Source of the DNA: Carideicomes alvinocaridis | GTDB lineage: Bacteria; Pseudomonadota; Alphaproteobacteria; Rhodobacterales; Rhodobacteraceae | Assembly (NCBI GenBank): GCA_005473895.2 | Contig: SRJI02000005.1 | Location: forward strand, 1 to 64,000 | Reading direction: 5' to 3' | DNA length: 64,000 bases | Shown: piece by piece, positions 35,287-45,454 of the stretch | Position numbering within the stretch: the stretch's first letter is position 1 | Layout: every line of letters begins with the position of its first letter | Program-made: the position numbers and the translations under genes | The notes under the pieces: model-generated | Told to the model about the DNA's origin: nothing | What the model saw: the letters and a program-made list of their open reading frames with translations, nothing else | Databases searched by the model: none

Positions 35287-37086
35287 ATGCCAGATTACCG
35301 GATCACGTCCCGCCTTGCCGCGGTTTTCATCAGTCTTTTCATTGCCTTGCCCGCCGCCGCCGAAACCAGGATCGTTCTGGCCATCCCCGGACAGTACGAC
35401 GATCTGGCCGACCGGATCGGCAACGCGCTGGACACCCGCGCGACCGTCCAGGAAGAGGATTATACCCCGCAGGACGTCCTGGCCGCCGCTCAGGCGGATT
35501 ATCGCCGGGTGGTCACCGCGCTTTACGAAAGCGGCTATTACGGGCCCGAGGTCTCGATCCGGCTCGATGGACGGGAAGCGTCCGAGTTCCAGCCCTTCAG
35601 CCAGCCCGGCCCCTTCTCCGAGGTGCGGGTGACCGTCTATCCCGGGCCGCGCTTCGTCTTCGGCACGACCCGGCTGGGCCCCCTCCCCCGCGGCACGCAA
35701 AAGCCAGAGCGGCTGCGCAGCGGCGAGCCGGCGGGCGTGCCCGCGATCCGCAGCAGCGCACAGGAGGGCGTGGACGCCTGGCGCGACATCGGCTTTGCCA
35801 AGGCGGAGATCGCGCGCCAGCAGATCACCGCGGATCACCGCAACAGCCGGGTGGACGTGGATCTCGGCATCGCGCCGGGGCGGCGGCTGACCTTCGGCGA
35901 CCTGAACATCACCGGCATCCGGCGGATGCGCCCCGAGCGGGTGCGCGAGATCGCGGGCCTGCCCAGCGGCTCGGTCTTCAGCCCCGAGGAGGTGGAGCGC
36001 GCGGCGACGCGGCTGCGGCGGACCGGCGTGTTCCGGACCGTCAGCCTGGAAGAGGCCGAGACCGCGGGCCCGGACGCCACGCTCGACATCAATGCCGAGC
36101 TGGCCGAGCGCAAGCCGCGCCGCATCGGCGTGGGGGCGGAATATGCCTCGGTGGACGGCGGGCGGCTCAGCGCCTTCTGGCTGCACCGCAACCTGTTCGG
36201 CGGCGCCGAGCGGCTGCGGGTCGAGGGCGAGGTCTCGGGGATCGATTCCGGCCTCGGAGGTGTGGATTACAGCCTTGGCGCCACGCTCACCCGGCCAGGG
36301 ACGTTCAACCCCGACAACGACCTGACCTTCCGGCTGGGCTACGAGTTCATCGACGATCCCGCCTACAACTCGGAGCGCGCCGAGGCCGAAGTCTCGCTCC
36401 TGCGCCGGGTCAATGACGAGATCACCGTTTCCTACGGGCTGGGCCTGCTGGCCGAGCGGGTGCAGGACAGTTTCGGCGAACGCGACCTGCGGCTGGTGAC
36501 CCTGCCGCTGACCGGGGAGTTCGACAAGCGCGACGACGACCTGGACGCGCGCAACGGCTATTACCTGGCCTCCAAAGTCACGCCCTTTGCCGGGCTCGCC
36601 GGCACCGGGTCGGGCGCGCACCTGACCTTCGACGCGCGCGGCTACCGCAGCTTCGGCGAGGATGACCGCGTCACCCTGGCCGGGCGGCTGCAGCTCGGCT
36701 CGCTGGTCGGGCCGGAGATCCAGAATGCGCCGACCGACTTCCTGTTCTTCTCGGGCGGCGGCGGCACCGTGCGCGGCCAGCCCTATCAGTCGCTGGGCGT
36801 GGAACGGGGCGGCACCACCGTCGGCGGCCGCTCCTTCATCGGCCTCTCGGCCGAGCTGCGCGCCCATGCCACCAAGAAGCTGTCGGTCGTCGGGTTCTAC
36901 GATGCCGGCTTCATCGGGGCCGATTCCATGCCGGGCGACGATGGCGACTGGCATTCCGGCACCGGCTTCGGCCTGCGCTACGACACCGGCCTCGGCCCCG
37001 TGCGGGTCGACGTCGCCACCCCCGCCTCGGGCGATGATGCCTTCGGCGAGGTCGCATTCTACGTTGGTCTGGGACAATCCTTCTGA
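35287..37086 (+). CDS. tamA: Translocation and assembly module outer-membrane subunit TamA
   Basis: The 599-residue Omp85-family protein has a signal peptide (MPDYRITSRLAAVFISLFIA... cleaved near AAA-ET), a POTRA region (about residues 30-240, including the GDLNITGIRRMRPERVREIAGLPSG unit) and a C-terminal 16-strand barrel with the Omp85 hallmark FFSGGGGTVRGQPYQSLG. It ends in an aromatic residue, as usual for barrels. With TamB it inserts or transports material between membranes. The start at 35287 is chosen for the signal peptide; an in-frame ATG 30 codons upstream overlaps the promoter candidate. The stop overlaps the tamB start (TGATG). Confidence 0.94.
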   Translation: MPDYRITSRLAAVFISLFIALPAAAETRIVLAIPGQYDDLADRIGNALDTRATVQEEDYTPQDVLAAAQADYRRVVTALYESGYYGPEVSIRLDGREASEFQPFSQPGPFSEVRVTVYPGPRFVFGTTRLGPLPRGTQKPERLRSGEPAGVPAIRSSAQEGVDAWRDIGFAKAEIARQQITADHRNSRVDVDLGIAPGRRLTFGDLNITGIRRMRPERVREIAGLPSGSVFSPEEVERAATRLRRTGVFRTVSLEEAETAGPDATLDINAELAERKPRRIGVGAEYASVDGGRLSAFWLHRNLFGGAERLRVEGEVSGIDSGLGGVDYSLGATLTRPGTFNPDNDLTFRLGYEFIDDPAYNSERAEAEVSLLRRVNDEITVSYGLGLLAERVQDSFGERDLRLVTLPLTGEFDKRDDDLDARNGYYLASKVTPFAGLAGTGSGAHLTFDARGYRSFGEDDRVTLAGRLQLGSLVGPEIQNAPTDFLFFSGGGGTVRGQPYQSLGVERGGTTVGGRSFIGLSAELRAHATKKLSVVGFYDAGFIGADSMPGDDGDWHSGTGFGLRYDTGLGPVRVDVATPASGDDAFGEVAFYVGLGQSF

Positions 37087-40000
37087 TGGCTTTCTTCTGT
37101 CGCCTCCGCCCCGCCGTCCTGGCGCTTCTGCTGCTCGCTCCGGTCCCCGCCCTGCCGCAGGACAGCGCGCAGGAGGAAGAGGACAAGGGCTTCATCACCA
37201 ACACGCTGCAGAACCTCCTGTCGGGCGAGGGGACGCAGGTCTCCATCGACGGGTTCGAAGGGGCGCTGTCGTCGCGGGCGACGATGGACCAGCTGACCGT
37301 GGCCGACGACGAGGGCGTGTGGCTGACCGTGCGCGACGTGGTGCTGGACTGGAACCGCTCGGCGCTCTTCGCGGCGCGGCTGGACGTGACCGAGTTCTCC
37401 GCCGGCGAGATCATCGTCTCGCGCCTGCCGCAGGGCGAGGAAGGCGCGCCGGCGCCCGAGGCGGGCGAGTTCCGCCTGCCCTCGCTTCCGGTCTCCGTCT
37501 CCATCGGCGAGATCCGCGCCGACCGGGTGGAACTGGGCCGCACCGTGCTGGGCCAGGAGGCCGCCTTCGAGATCGCGGGCTCCGCGCAGCTCAACGGCCA
37601 GCAGGGCGAGGTGGATATCGAGGCCAACCGGCTGGACGACAAGCGCGGCCGCTTCCTGATCGCCGGCAGCTACGATCCGGAAAGCGGCGTGCTGTCCACC
37701 AATGTCAGCCTCAGCGAGGAAGAGGACGGCATCGTCTCCACCGCGCTCAACATCCCCGACCGGCCCTCGCTTGACCTGTCGATCGAGGGCGAGGGGCCGG
37801 TCAGCGATTTCGACGCCGACATCCGGCTCGCCACCGGCGGAACGGAGCGGGTGACGGGGACGGCCGGCCTGACCTCCGACGCCGACGGCGCGCGGGCCTA
37901 CCGGCTGGACGTGACCGGCGACCTTGCGCCGCTGCTGCCGCCGGGCAACCGCGATTTCTTCGAAGGGACCACCAGCCTCGCCGCCACCGCGAACCAGACC
38001 CCCGAGGGCGTGCTGAGGCTGGAGGAGCTGGTGCTCGATACCGAGCAGCTGAACCTGAACGGCAGCCTGACGCTCAGCCCCACGGGCTGGCCCGCCGCCT
38101 TCGACCTGACGGGCCGGATCGCGGATGACAGCGGCGCACCGGTCACCCTGCCCGGCTCTGACACGCGGATCGCGGGCGCCGACCTCTCGGTGCAGTTCGA
38201 CGCGAGCCAGGGCGACGGCTGGCAGGCCGACATCACCGTGCAGGAGCTGGCCAATCCCGTGGCCGAGATCGAGCAGCTCAGGCTGACCGGCCAGGGCACC
38301 CTGACCCAGGCCGAGGATGGCGGGCTGGGCGACCTGACCGCCGCGCTGGATTTCGCCGCCACCGGCCTTGCCCCGCGCGACCCGGCCCTGGCCGAGGCCA
38401 CCGGGGACGAGGTGACCGGCCGGATGGAGCTGGGCCTAAGCCAGGACCAGCGCCTGACGATCCCGTCCTTCCGGCTCGTCTCCGCCTCGACCACGCTGAC
38501 CGGCGGCGCGACGATCGACGACCTGGGCACCGGTTTCGCCACCGACCTGTCGGCGACGCTGGAAACCCCCGACCTGTCGCGCTTTGCCGCGCTGGCGGGC
38601 CAGCCCCTGTCGGGCGCGGCGGAGCTGTCGATCAACGGCAAGGTGGAGCCGCTGACCGGCGCCTTCGACCTGACAATCGCGGGCAGCGGCGATGACCTGG
38701 CCATCGGCCAGAGCCAGGCCGACGGCCTGCTGCGCGGCCATACCGAGCTGGGCATCGACGCGCTGCGCGACGCCACCGGCATCACGCTGGAGCGGCTGAC
38801 CGTCGACAACGACGCGCTGCGCCTCACCGCCAGCGGCCGCCTCGCCACAGAAGAGGCCCGGCTGGAATACACCGCCGAGCTGCGCGATTTCGCCCGGCTC
38901 GATCCGGGGCTGGAGCCCGGGGCCGGCTCGGCCAGCCTGGAGGGCGTGCTGCGACTCGACGAGGACCGGCGCATCACCGCGCTCAGCGCCGCCGGCCGGC
39001 TCAGCCCCGCCTCGCCCGACGTGCCGATCCGCCTGCCGCTGGGCGACACGGTGGTGCGGCTGTCGGACGGGACGCTGGACCTCAACGCCACGCCGGAAAA
39101 CGGCGACGTCCGGCTGACCGCCACCCTCAACGACCTGCGCCACGAGCAGGGCGCGGCGCGGCGCGTGGCGCTGACCGTCGACGGCCGCATCGACCAGGGC
39201 GCCCGGGGTGGTCTGGAACAGGCGCTGGCCGACCTGCGGCTCGAAGCCCAGGGGATCAGCCTGCCCGACGAGGCGCTGACCGCCGCGATCGGCGATTCCG
39301 CAGCACTGGTCGCCACGGTGGATTACCGCCCCGACGCGCCCGTCGAGATCCGCGACATCACACTCGACGGCCAGGGCTACAAGGCGGAGGGCAGTGCCAC
39401 GGTCACGCTCGAGGCCCCGCGCCGCGCCGATTTCTCGCTCACCCTCGCGGCCGAGGACCTGTCCCGCTACGAGCCGCTGATCGGCCAGCCCCTGTCGGGC
39501 AGCGCCCGCATCAGCGCCTCCGGCAATGCCATGCTGGAGGACGGCACGCTGGACATGAGCCTGGACGGCCGCACCACGAACCTCCGCGTGGGTCCGGAAT
39601 TCGTGGGCGACCTGATGGCCGGCGAGACCACGCTCGCCGCGGAGCTTCACCGCGAGGACAGCCTGCTGCGCGTCTCCGGCCTGTCGGTGGAGAATGCCCA
39701 TCTCGATCTCGGTGCCGAGGGCCGCTTCGACAGCGACAGCGGTGATTTCGACGTCGCCCTCTCCGGCACCGCGCAGGACCTGCCGCTCGGCAGCCCGCTG
39801 GCCAATACCCTGCTGGCCGGCAGCACCCGGATCGACGCTGCCGCCTCGCGCGAGGACGGCCAGATCCGCATCGGCCGGCTGGAGCTGGACGGTCGCAACG
39901 TGACGCTTTCCGCCAACGGCACCCCGCAGGAGATCAGCTTTGACGCGACCCTGCGCGATGTCGGCCTGGTCGCGCCCGATTTCCCCGGCCGCGCCACCGC

Positions 40001-41411
40001 CACCGGCACCATCCGCCAGCGCGAGGACGGCGTGTTCGGCGTCGACGCGACCGGCAGTGGCCCGGGCGGCACGCAGGCCGACGTGACCGGCACCATCGGG
40101 CCGGGGTCGCAGCTCGACCTGCGGGCCAACGGCTCCACCGTGCTGGGGCTGCTGAACCCGCTGCTGTCGCCGCAGCGAATCAACGGCATCGCGCGGTTCG
40201 ACCTGGCGATCGCCGGCAGCCCCGATCCGGCCAACCTGACCGGCCGGATCAGCACCGAGGGCGCGCGCATCACCGCCCCGGGCCTCGGCGCGGCTCTGGA
40301 GAACATCAACGCCGACGTGCAGCTTGGCGGCGGCACGGCGCGGGTCGACGTCACCGCCGACGTGGCCCAGGGCGGCGGACTTCGCATCGCCGGCCCGGTC
40401 AGCCTGTCGGCCCCCTTCGCGGCCGACCTCGAGGGCGCGCTGAACGGCGTCGTGGTGCGCCGCGCGGATCTCTACGAGGCCACGCTGGGCGGCCGCATCG
40501 GCATCGACGGCGCCCTGGCGGGCGGCGCCGCGATCACCGGCCGGCTGGTGCTGGACCGGGCGGAGATCCAGGTGCCCAGCTCCTCGATCAGCGGGCTCGG
40601 CGACATCCCCGACATCGACCACGTGGCCCCGCCGGCGGACGTGCAGCGCACCCGCGCCCGCGCCGGCCTGCTGTCGGAGAACGGCAACGGAGGAGGCGGC
40701 GGCAGCAGCGGCCCGGCCTATCCGCTCGACATCCGGCTCGACGCGCCGGGCCGGATCTTCGTCCGCGGCCGCGGGCTCGACGCCGAGCTCGGCGGCAGCC
40801 TCCGGCTCTCCGGCACTACCGCCGACATCATCCCCGACGGCCAGTTCGATCTGATCCGCGGCCGGCTCGACCTGCTCACCCAGCGGTTCGACCTGACCGA
40901 GGGCAGCGCCCAGCTGGTGGGCAGCTTCGACCCGTTCCTACGCCTCGTCGCCCGCACGACCAAGGCCGACACGGAGATCTCCATCATCGTCGAGGGCTCC
41001 GCCTCGGAGCCCGAGGTCAGCTTCGAATCCTCCCCCGAACTGCCGCAGGAGGAGGTCCTGGCGCTGCTCATCTTCGACCGCTCGGTCGAGAACATCTCCC
41101 CCTTCCAGGCGGTGCAGCTTGCCTCGGCCGTTGCCACCCTCGCGGGCCGCGGCGGCACCGGCATCGTCGAACGGCTGCGGCAGAATTTCGGGCTGGACGA
41201 TTTCGACGTCACCACGGATGACGAGGGCAACACCGCCGTGCGCGCGGGCAAGTACATCTCCGACAACGTCTATACCGATGTCACGGTGGGATCGGACGGC
41301 AAGACCGAGCTCGACCTCAACCTCGATGTCTCGAAGAACGTGACGGTGAAGGCCGGGCAAAGCAGCGACGGCAATTCGAGCCTCGGCATCTTCTTCGAAA
41401 AGGACTACTGA
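37086..41411 (+). CDS. tamB: Translocation and assembly module inner-membrane subunit TamB
   Basis: The 1441-residue protein has an N-terminal signal anchor (residues about 8-24), a long periplasmic region of repetitive beta structure with many DLxLxxxG units, and the conserved C-terminal TamB/DUF490 domain (about 1090-1441). That domain contains DLIRGRLDLLTQRFDLTEGSAQLVGSFDPFLRLVA and ELPQEEVLALLIFDRSVENISPFQAVQLA. The protein is thought to form a lipid-conducting groove that bridges the envelope. It is coupled to tamA by a 1-base overlap. Length is within the family range. Confidence 0.95.
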   Translation: MAFFCRLRPAVLALLLLAPVPALPQDSAQEEEDKGFITNTLQNLLSGEGTQVSIDGFEGALSSRATMDQLTVADDEGVWLTVRDVVLDWNRSALFAARLDVTEFSAGEIIVSRLPQGEEGAPAPEAGEFRLPSLPVSVSIGEIRADRVELGRTVLGQEAAFEIAGSAQLNGQQGEVDIEANRLDDKRGRFLIAGSYDPESGVLSTNVSLSEEEDGIVSTALNIPDRPSLDLSIEGEGPVSDFDADIRLATGGTERVTGTAGLTSDADGARAYRLDVTGDLAPLLPPGNRDFFEGTTSLAATANQTPEGVLRLEELVLDTEQLNLNGSLTLSPTGWPAAFDLTGRIADDSGAPVTLPGSDTRIAGADLSVQFDASQGDGWQADITVQELANPVAEIEQLRLTGQGTLTQAEDGGLGDLTAALDFAATGLAPRDPALAEATGDEVTGRMELGLSQDQRLTIPSFRLVSASTTLTGGATIDDLGTGFATDLSATLETPDLSRFAALAGQPLSGAAELSINGKVEPLTGAFDLTIAGSGDDLAIGQSQADGLLRGHTELGIDALRDATGITLERLTVDNDALRLTASGRLATEEARLEYTAELRDFARLDPGLEPGAGSASLEGVLRLDEDRRITALSAAGRLSPASPDVPIRLPLGDTVVRLSDGTLDLNATPENGDVRLTATLNDLRHEQGAARRVALTVDGRIDQGARGGLEQALADLRLEAQGISLPDEALTAAIGDSAALVATVDYRPDAPVEIRDITLDGQGYKAEGSATVTLEAPRRADFSLTLAAEDLSRYEPLIGQPLSGSARISASGNAMLEDGTLDMSLDGRTTNLRVGPEFVGDLMAGETTLAAELHREDSLLRVSGLSVENAHLDLGAEGRFDSDSGDFDVALSGTAQDLPLGSPLANTLLAGSTRIDAAASREDGQIRIGRLELDGRNVTLSANGTPQEISFDATLRDVGLVAPDFPGRATATGTIRQREDGVFGVDATGSGPGGTQADVTGTIGPGSQLDLRANGSTVLGLLNPLLSPQRINGIARFDLAIAGSPDPANLTGRISTEGARITAPGLGAALENINADVQLGGGTARVDVTADVAQGGGLRIAGPVSLSAPFAADLEGALNGVVVRRADLYEATLGGRIGIDGALAGGAAITGRLVLDRAEIQVPSSSISGLGDIPDIDHVAPPADVQRTRARAGLLSENGNGGGGGSSGPAYPLDIRLDAPGRIFVRGRGLDAELGGSLRLSGTTADIIPDGQFDLIRGRLDLLTQRFDLTEGSAQLVGSFDPFLRLVARTTKADTEISIIVEGSASEPEVSFESSPELPQEEVLALLIFDRSVENISPFQAVQLASAVATLAGRGGTGIVERLRQNFGLDDFDVTTDDEGNTAVRAGKYISDNVYTDVTVGSDGKTELDLNLDVSKNVTVKAGQSSDGNSSLGIFFEKDY

Positions 41412-41708
41412 CCGGCCCGCTTACTCCCCACGGCCCTGCTTCTTCGGTCCCGAAATATGGTCGGGGGTGAGGCCGAAGGCCGAGGGGGCAGACAGCCCCC
41501 TGAGCGCGCTATCCGCCAACGCACCGAAAGGCCCCGCGCGCGCCCCCGTCCCCGCTCCGGCCGGAAGATCCGGCGCGCCTCTTCGAAGACCCCGCACCCC
41601 AGGCAGTCGCAACGCCCCCGATCTCCGAGGGAAGGGCGCCATGCCTTCCCCGAGCGCCAAGGGGACTCGCCCGGCCCAGATGAAGGGCCCGGCCGCCCCC
41701 ACCCAGCC
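41412..41708. other. Gene-free interval between tamB and hemE
   Basis: These 297 bases hold a dispersed repeat copy (41438-41501) next to the tamB end and then GC-rich sequence with the short palindrome GCCGGA-AGA-TCCGGC. Open frames on the minus strand through the repeat have compositions that look like translated repeat, not protein families. Confidence 0.55.
41438..41501. repeat. Dispersed intergenic repeat, copy A
   Basis: The unit starts GCTTCTTCGGTCC, then AATATGGTCGGGGG and GAGGCCG, and ends with the hairpin GGGGGC (41484-41489), AGACA, GCCCCC (41495-41500). Copy B at 62818-62884 matches it almost base for base. It follows the tamB stop by 27 bases and could serve as its terminator. 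Confidence 0.8.
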
Positions 41709-42740
41709 TCAGCCGCCGCGCACCGCGTCGATCATGCGCTGCACGTTGTCGGGGTCGGCATCCGGCGTGATCCCGTGGCCCAGGTTGAAGATGTGCGGCC
41801 CGCCGCGGAAGGCCTCGACGATGGCGCGGGTCTCGGTCACCAGCGCCTCGCCCCCGGTCACCATGTGCGAGGAGGCGAGGTTGCCCTGCACGCAGCCATC
41901 CACCTGGACCTCGCGCGCCGCCCAGTCCGGCGCCACGGAATTGTCGAGCCCCACGCAATCCGCCCCCGTCGCCCGGGCGAAACCCACGTAACGCTCTCCC
42001 GCCTCGCGCGGGAAGGCGATGACGGGGATCCCGGGATAACGCGCCTTGAGCGCGGCAATGATGCGGCGGGCGGGGTCGATGGCGTAGCGGTCGAAATCCG
42101 CGCCCTTCAACGAGCCGGCCCACGAGTCGAAGAGCTTCACCACCTCGGCCCCGGCCTCGATCTGGCGCGAGAGATACTCGATCGTCCCCTCCTCGATCCG
42201 CGCCATCAGCGCGTCGAAGGTGGCCCGGTCCTCGTCCTTGAGCCGGTGCGCCGGACCCTGGTCGGGCGTGCCCCGGCCGGCCACCATGTAGGTCGCGACG
42301 GTCCAGGGCGCGCCGGCAAAGCCGATCAGCGTGACGTCGCCGGGCAGCGCCCCGCTCAGGTTGCGCACCGTCTGGTAGATGGGCGACAGGGTCTCGTGCA
42401 CATCCTCGGCCGGGCCCAGCTTGTCGAAATCCGCGCGCGAGGTGATCGTCGAGAGCCGCGGCCCTTCGCCCTTCACGAACCACAGATCCGCGCCCAGCGC
42501 CTGCGGCAGGAGCAGGATATCGGCGAACAGGATGGCCGCGTCGAAACCGTAGCGGCGGATCGGCTGCAGGGTGACCTCGGTGGCGAGCTCGGGGTTGTAG
42601 CAGAGCGACAGGAAGTCCCCCGCCTTCTCGCGGGTGGCGCGGTATTCCGGCAGGTAGCGGCCGGCCTGGCGCATCATCCAGATCGGCGGCACGGGCAGGG
42701 TCTCGCCGGCCAGGGCCCGCAGGATCGTCTTGTCGCTCAT
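41709..42740 (-). CDS. hemE: Uroporphyrinogen decarboxylase
   Basis: The 343-residue enzyme removes four acetate carboxyls from uroporphyrinogen III to give coproporphyrinogen III in heme and bacteriochlorophyll synthesis. The N-terminal signature [17 protein letters not shown] (18-34) and the substrate aspartate region [20 protein letters not shown] are present, as is [13 protein letters not shown]. The start at 42740 gives [13 protein letters not shown]. hemC is divergent 158 bases away. No FnrL- or PpsR-like box was recognised between them. Confidence 0.96.
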   Translation of the reverse strand: MSDKTILRALAGETLPVPPIWMMRQAGRYLPEYRATREKAGDFLSLCYNPELATEVTLQPIRRYGFDAAILFADILLLPQALGADLWFVKGEGPRLSTITSRADFDKLGPAEDVHETLSPIYQTVRNLSGALPGDVTLIGFAGAPWTVATYMVAGRGTPDQGPAHRLKDEDRATFDALMARIEEGTIEYLSRQIEAGAEVVKLFDSWAGSLKGADFDRYAIDPARRIIAALKARYPGIPVIAFPREAGERYVGFARATGADCVGLDNSVAPDWAAREVQVDGCVQGNLASSHMVTGGEALVTETRAIVEAFRGGPHIFNLGHGITPDADPDNVQRMIDAVRGG

Positions 42741-42898
42741 GGCTGCCTCTCGAATGGTGACGTGGTGAGGTGGAGGCCAAGGCGTCGCAGCCCGGCCAGC
42801 TTGGGGCTTGGTCCCTTTCCCGGGCGCCGATGTCAAGCGCCGCGGCCCCGCGCCCCGTGAACCTTGCCAGTGCGGGCGGCGGGGGCTAGGGAAGGGCC

Positions 42899-43852
42899 AT
42901 GGATATCGACCTGCCGACCCCCGCCGCGCCCCTTCGCCTCGGCACCCGCGGCTCGCCGCTGGCGCTGGCCCAGGCGCATGAGACCCGCGACCGCCTCGCC
43001 GCCGCCTTCGGGCTGGACGAGGCCGCCTTCGAGGTCGTGGTCATCAAGACCACCGGCGACCGGGTCATCGACCGCCCGCTGAAGGAGCTGGGCGGCAAGG
43101 GGCTCTTCACCCGCGAGATCGAGGAGGCGCTGAGCCGGGGCGAGATCGACCTCGCGGTGCATTCCATGAAGGACATGCCGGTGCTGCAGCCCGAAGGGCT
43201 GGTGATCGACACCTACCTGCCCCGCGAGGACGAGCGCGACGCCTTCATCTCCAACGAGTTCGCGGCACTGGCCGATCTGCCCGAGGGCACCGTGGTCGGC
43301 ACGTCGAGCCTGCGCCGCCGGGCGCAGCTGCTGCACCGCCGCCCGGACCTCCGGGTGGTGGAATTCCGCGGCAACGTGCAGACCCGGCTGAAAAAGCTCG
43401 AGGACGGCGTCGCCGCCGCCACCTTCCTCGCCATGGCCGGCCTCAATCGCCTGAACCGCCCCGAGATCGCGCAAAGCGCGATCGCCCCCGAAGAGATGCT
43501 GCCCGCCGTGGCGCAGGGCGCCATCGGCATCGAGCGCCGGGCCGAGGATCGCCGCGCAGCGGCGATGCTGGAGGCGATCCACGATGGCGAGACGGCGCTC
43601 CGCCTTGCGGCGGAGCGGGCCTTCCTCGCGGCGCTGGACGGGTCCTGCGAAACGCCGATCGCCGGGCTGGCGCAGCTCGCCGGAGGCGAGTTGCGCCTGC
43701 GCGGGCAGGTGCTCCGACCCGACGGGTCGGAGGCGCTGGCTGAGGACGTGACGGGCCCCGTCGAAGACGGGGCGACCATCGGGCGCGCCATGGGCGCGCG
43801 GCTGCTGGAACAGGCTGGGCCCGGCTTTTTCGACTGGCGCAGCGCGGGCTGA
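42899..43852 (+). CDS. hemC: Hydroxymethylbilane synthase (porphobilinogen deaminase)
   Basis: The 317-residue enzyme joins four porphobilinogen units. [15 protein letters not shown] (12-26) starts the fold, D84 in [11 protein letters not shown] is the catalytic aspartate, and C250 in [11 protein letters not shown] carries the dipyrromethane cofactor. Arginines of [11 protein letters not shown] and [10 protein letters not shown] bind the cofactor. It is divergent from hemE; the shared 158-base region probably carries both promoters. It ends 8 bases before the convergent FAD-linked dehydrogenase gene. Confidence 0.97.
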   Translation: MDIDLPTPAAPLRLGTRGSPLALAQAHETRDRLAAAFGLDEAAFEVVVIKTTGDRVIDRPLKELGGKGLFTREIEEALSRGEIDLAVHSMKDMPVLQPEGLVIDTYLPREDERDAFISNEFAALADLPEGTVVGTSSLRRRAQLLHRRPDLRVVEFRGNVQTRLKKLEDGVAAATFLAMAGLNRLNRPEIAQSAIAPEEMLPAVAQGAIGIERRAEDRRAAAMLEAIHDGETALRLAAERAFLAALDGSCETPIAGLAQLAGGELRLRGQVLRPDGSEALAEDVTGPVEDGATIGRAMGARLLEQAGPGFFDWRSAG

Positions 43853-43860
43853 CGCCCGCG

Positions 43861-45267
43861 CTATTCCGGCAGCAGCTTGCCGGGATTCATGATCCCCTGC
43901 GGATCCACCGCGCGCCGGATGGCGCGCATCATGTCCAGCGCCACCGGGTTCTTGCGCCGCCGCATCGAGGGCAGCTTGGACAGGCCGATCCCGTGCTCGG
44001 CCGAGAAACTCCCGCCCAGCTCAAGCACCACGTCTTCCACCGCCTCGACGATGCGGTCCTGCACCTCGGCATCCTCGGGCACGTTCTGCACCGGGTAATG
44101 CACGTTGCCGTCGCCCAGATGCGCCACCACCAGCGAGCGCGCCTCCGGCGCGATCTCCGCCACCCGCGCATCGGCCTTTTCGAGGAACTCGGCCACCCGG
44201 TCCACCGGCACCGCCACGTCGTTCACCACGAAGGGCCGCACCGCCATGCTCACCTCCGCGGCCATTTCCCGGCGCAGCCACATCTCCTCGCGCTGCGCCG
44301 CGTTCTGCGCCACCACCGCGTCGGTCACCATGCCGCTCTCGAAGAAGCCGCCGAGGATCTCTTCCAGCGTGCCGGCCAGCGGCACCGTCCCGTCCGGCCC
44401 CGGCTCCGCGTCGCGCGCCACGGTGGAGCCCAGCTCCACCAGCAGCGACACCTCGTGGCGCGTGTCGAAGGGCGGGCGGGTCTCCGGATGCAGCCGCTCC
44501 AGCGCGTCGAGATACGCGCCCGGCATGTATTCGAAGGCCTCGACCATGCCGCCCGTTTCCTCCTGCAGCCGGTTCAGCAGCCCCAGCGCCTCGCCCAGCG
44601 AAGGCACCGCCACCATCGCCGTCGCGTAGACCCGCGGTTTCGGCACCAGCCGCAACACCGCGCCGGTGATGATCCCCAGCGTCCCCTCGGCCCCGATCAT
44701 CAGGTGGCGCAGGTCGTAGCCGGAATTGTTCTTGTGCAGCTCCTGCATCAGGTCCAGCACTTGGCCGTCGGGCAGCACCGCCTCGATCCCGAGGACCAGG
44801 TCGCGGGTATTGCCGTAGCGCAGAACGTTGGACCCGCCCGCATTGGTGGACAGGAACCCGCCCACCATGGCCGAGCCCTTGGCCCCGAAGCTGAGCGGGA
44901 AGCTCAGACCGTGATCGCCCGCAGCGTCGTGGATGTCGCCCAGGATCACCCCCGCCTCGACCCGGGCGATCCGCGCCTCGGGGCGGATCTCGCGGATCCG
45001 GTTCATCCGCTCCAGCGAGATCAGCAGCGACCCCTCCGGCGCCTGCGCCCCGCCATTGAGCCCGGTCTGACCGGAGACGGGGACCACCGGCGTGCCGGTC
45101 TCGGTGGCCAACCGCATCAGCGCCGAGACCTCGGCCGTGTCGCCGGGCCGCGCCACCGCGATCGGGCTCGAGACGTATTTCCCCGTCCAGTCCCGCCGCC
45201 AGCGCGCCGTGTCCTCGCCGGTCAGCAGGTTCGCCTGCCCCACGATCTTTTCGAGCCGGTCCAGCAT
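43861..45267 (-). CDS. FAD-binding 2-hydroxyacid dehydrogenase (GlcD/D-lactate dehydrogenase-like)
   Basis: The 468-residue flavoprotein has an N-terminal FAD-binding type 4 domain (TPVVPVSGQTGLNGGAQAPEGSLLISLERMNRI and GGFLSTNAGGSNVLRYGNTRDLVLG, about residues 65-180) and a C-terminal substrate domain ending SFSAEHGIGLSKLPSMRRRKNPVALDMMRAIRRAVDPQGIMNPGKLLP. Members oxidise D-lactate, glycolate or D-2-hydroxyglutarate. The exact substrate is not readable, and glcE/glcF partners are absent. The start at 45267 gives MLDRLEKIVG. Confidence 0.9.
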   Translation of the reverse strand: MLDRLEKIVGQANLLTGEDTARWRRDWTGKYVSSPIAVARPGDTAEVSALMRLATETGTPVVPVSGQTGLNGGAQAPEGSLLISLERMNRIREIRPEARIARVEAGVILGDIHDAAGDHGLSFPLSFGAKGSAMVGGFLSTNAGGSNVLRYGNTRDLVLGIEAVLPDGQVLDLMQELHKNNSGYDLRHLMIGAEGTLGIITGAVLRLVPKPRVYATAMVAVPSLGEALGLLNRLQEETGGMVEAFEYMPGAYLDALERLHPETRPPFDTRHEVSLLVELGSTVARDAEPGPDGTVPLAGTLEEILGGFFESGMVTDAVVAQNAAQREEMWLRREMAAEVSMAVRPFVVNDVAVPVDRVAEFLEKADARVAEIAPEARSLVVAHLGDGNVHYPVQNVPEDAEVQDRIVEAVEDVVLELGGSFSAEHGIGLSKLPSMRRRKNPVALDMMRAIRRAVDPQGIMNPGKLLPE

Positions 45268-45454
45268 CTCGCCCTCCCTTGATGTGCCGGCAACCTGCAT
45301 CGGCCCCGGCCCGGTGACAAGGGCAAGGATCGCGCCAAGCGGGGGCGGATCCGGCGGGCCGCCCGGGGAGCGGGCGGCGGGGGCCGTCACGCGTTAACCA
45401 TTTGGCAACCAAGCCCCGCCATGCTCCTCCGGCGAAGCAGAGGGGGAGCGCGGG

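Noticed and set aside
36662-37774. Plus-strand frame of 370 codons across the tamA-tamB junction
   Set aside because: It is in another frame than both genes, has low-complexity Ala/Pro/Arg composition and no similarity; tamA and tamB explain the sequence.
41421-41702. Minus-strand frame of 93 codons between tamB and hemE
   Set aside because: Part of it is the translated dispersed repeat (peptide AFGLTPDHISGPKK), and the rest is arginine and glycine-rich with no ribosome binding site.
41412-42898. Chromosome origin near hemE, as known in Caulobacter and Rickettsia
   Set aside because: Neither the tamB-hemE nor the hemE-hemC interval has DnaA-box clusters or an AT-rich unwinding stretch, and the usual neighbours of hemE at the origin are absent. 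The single DnaA-like match at 28523 has a mismatch and stands alone.
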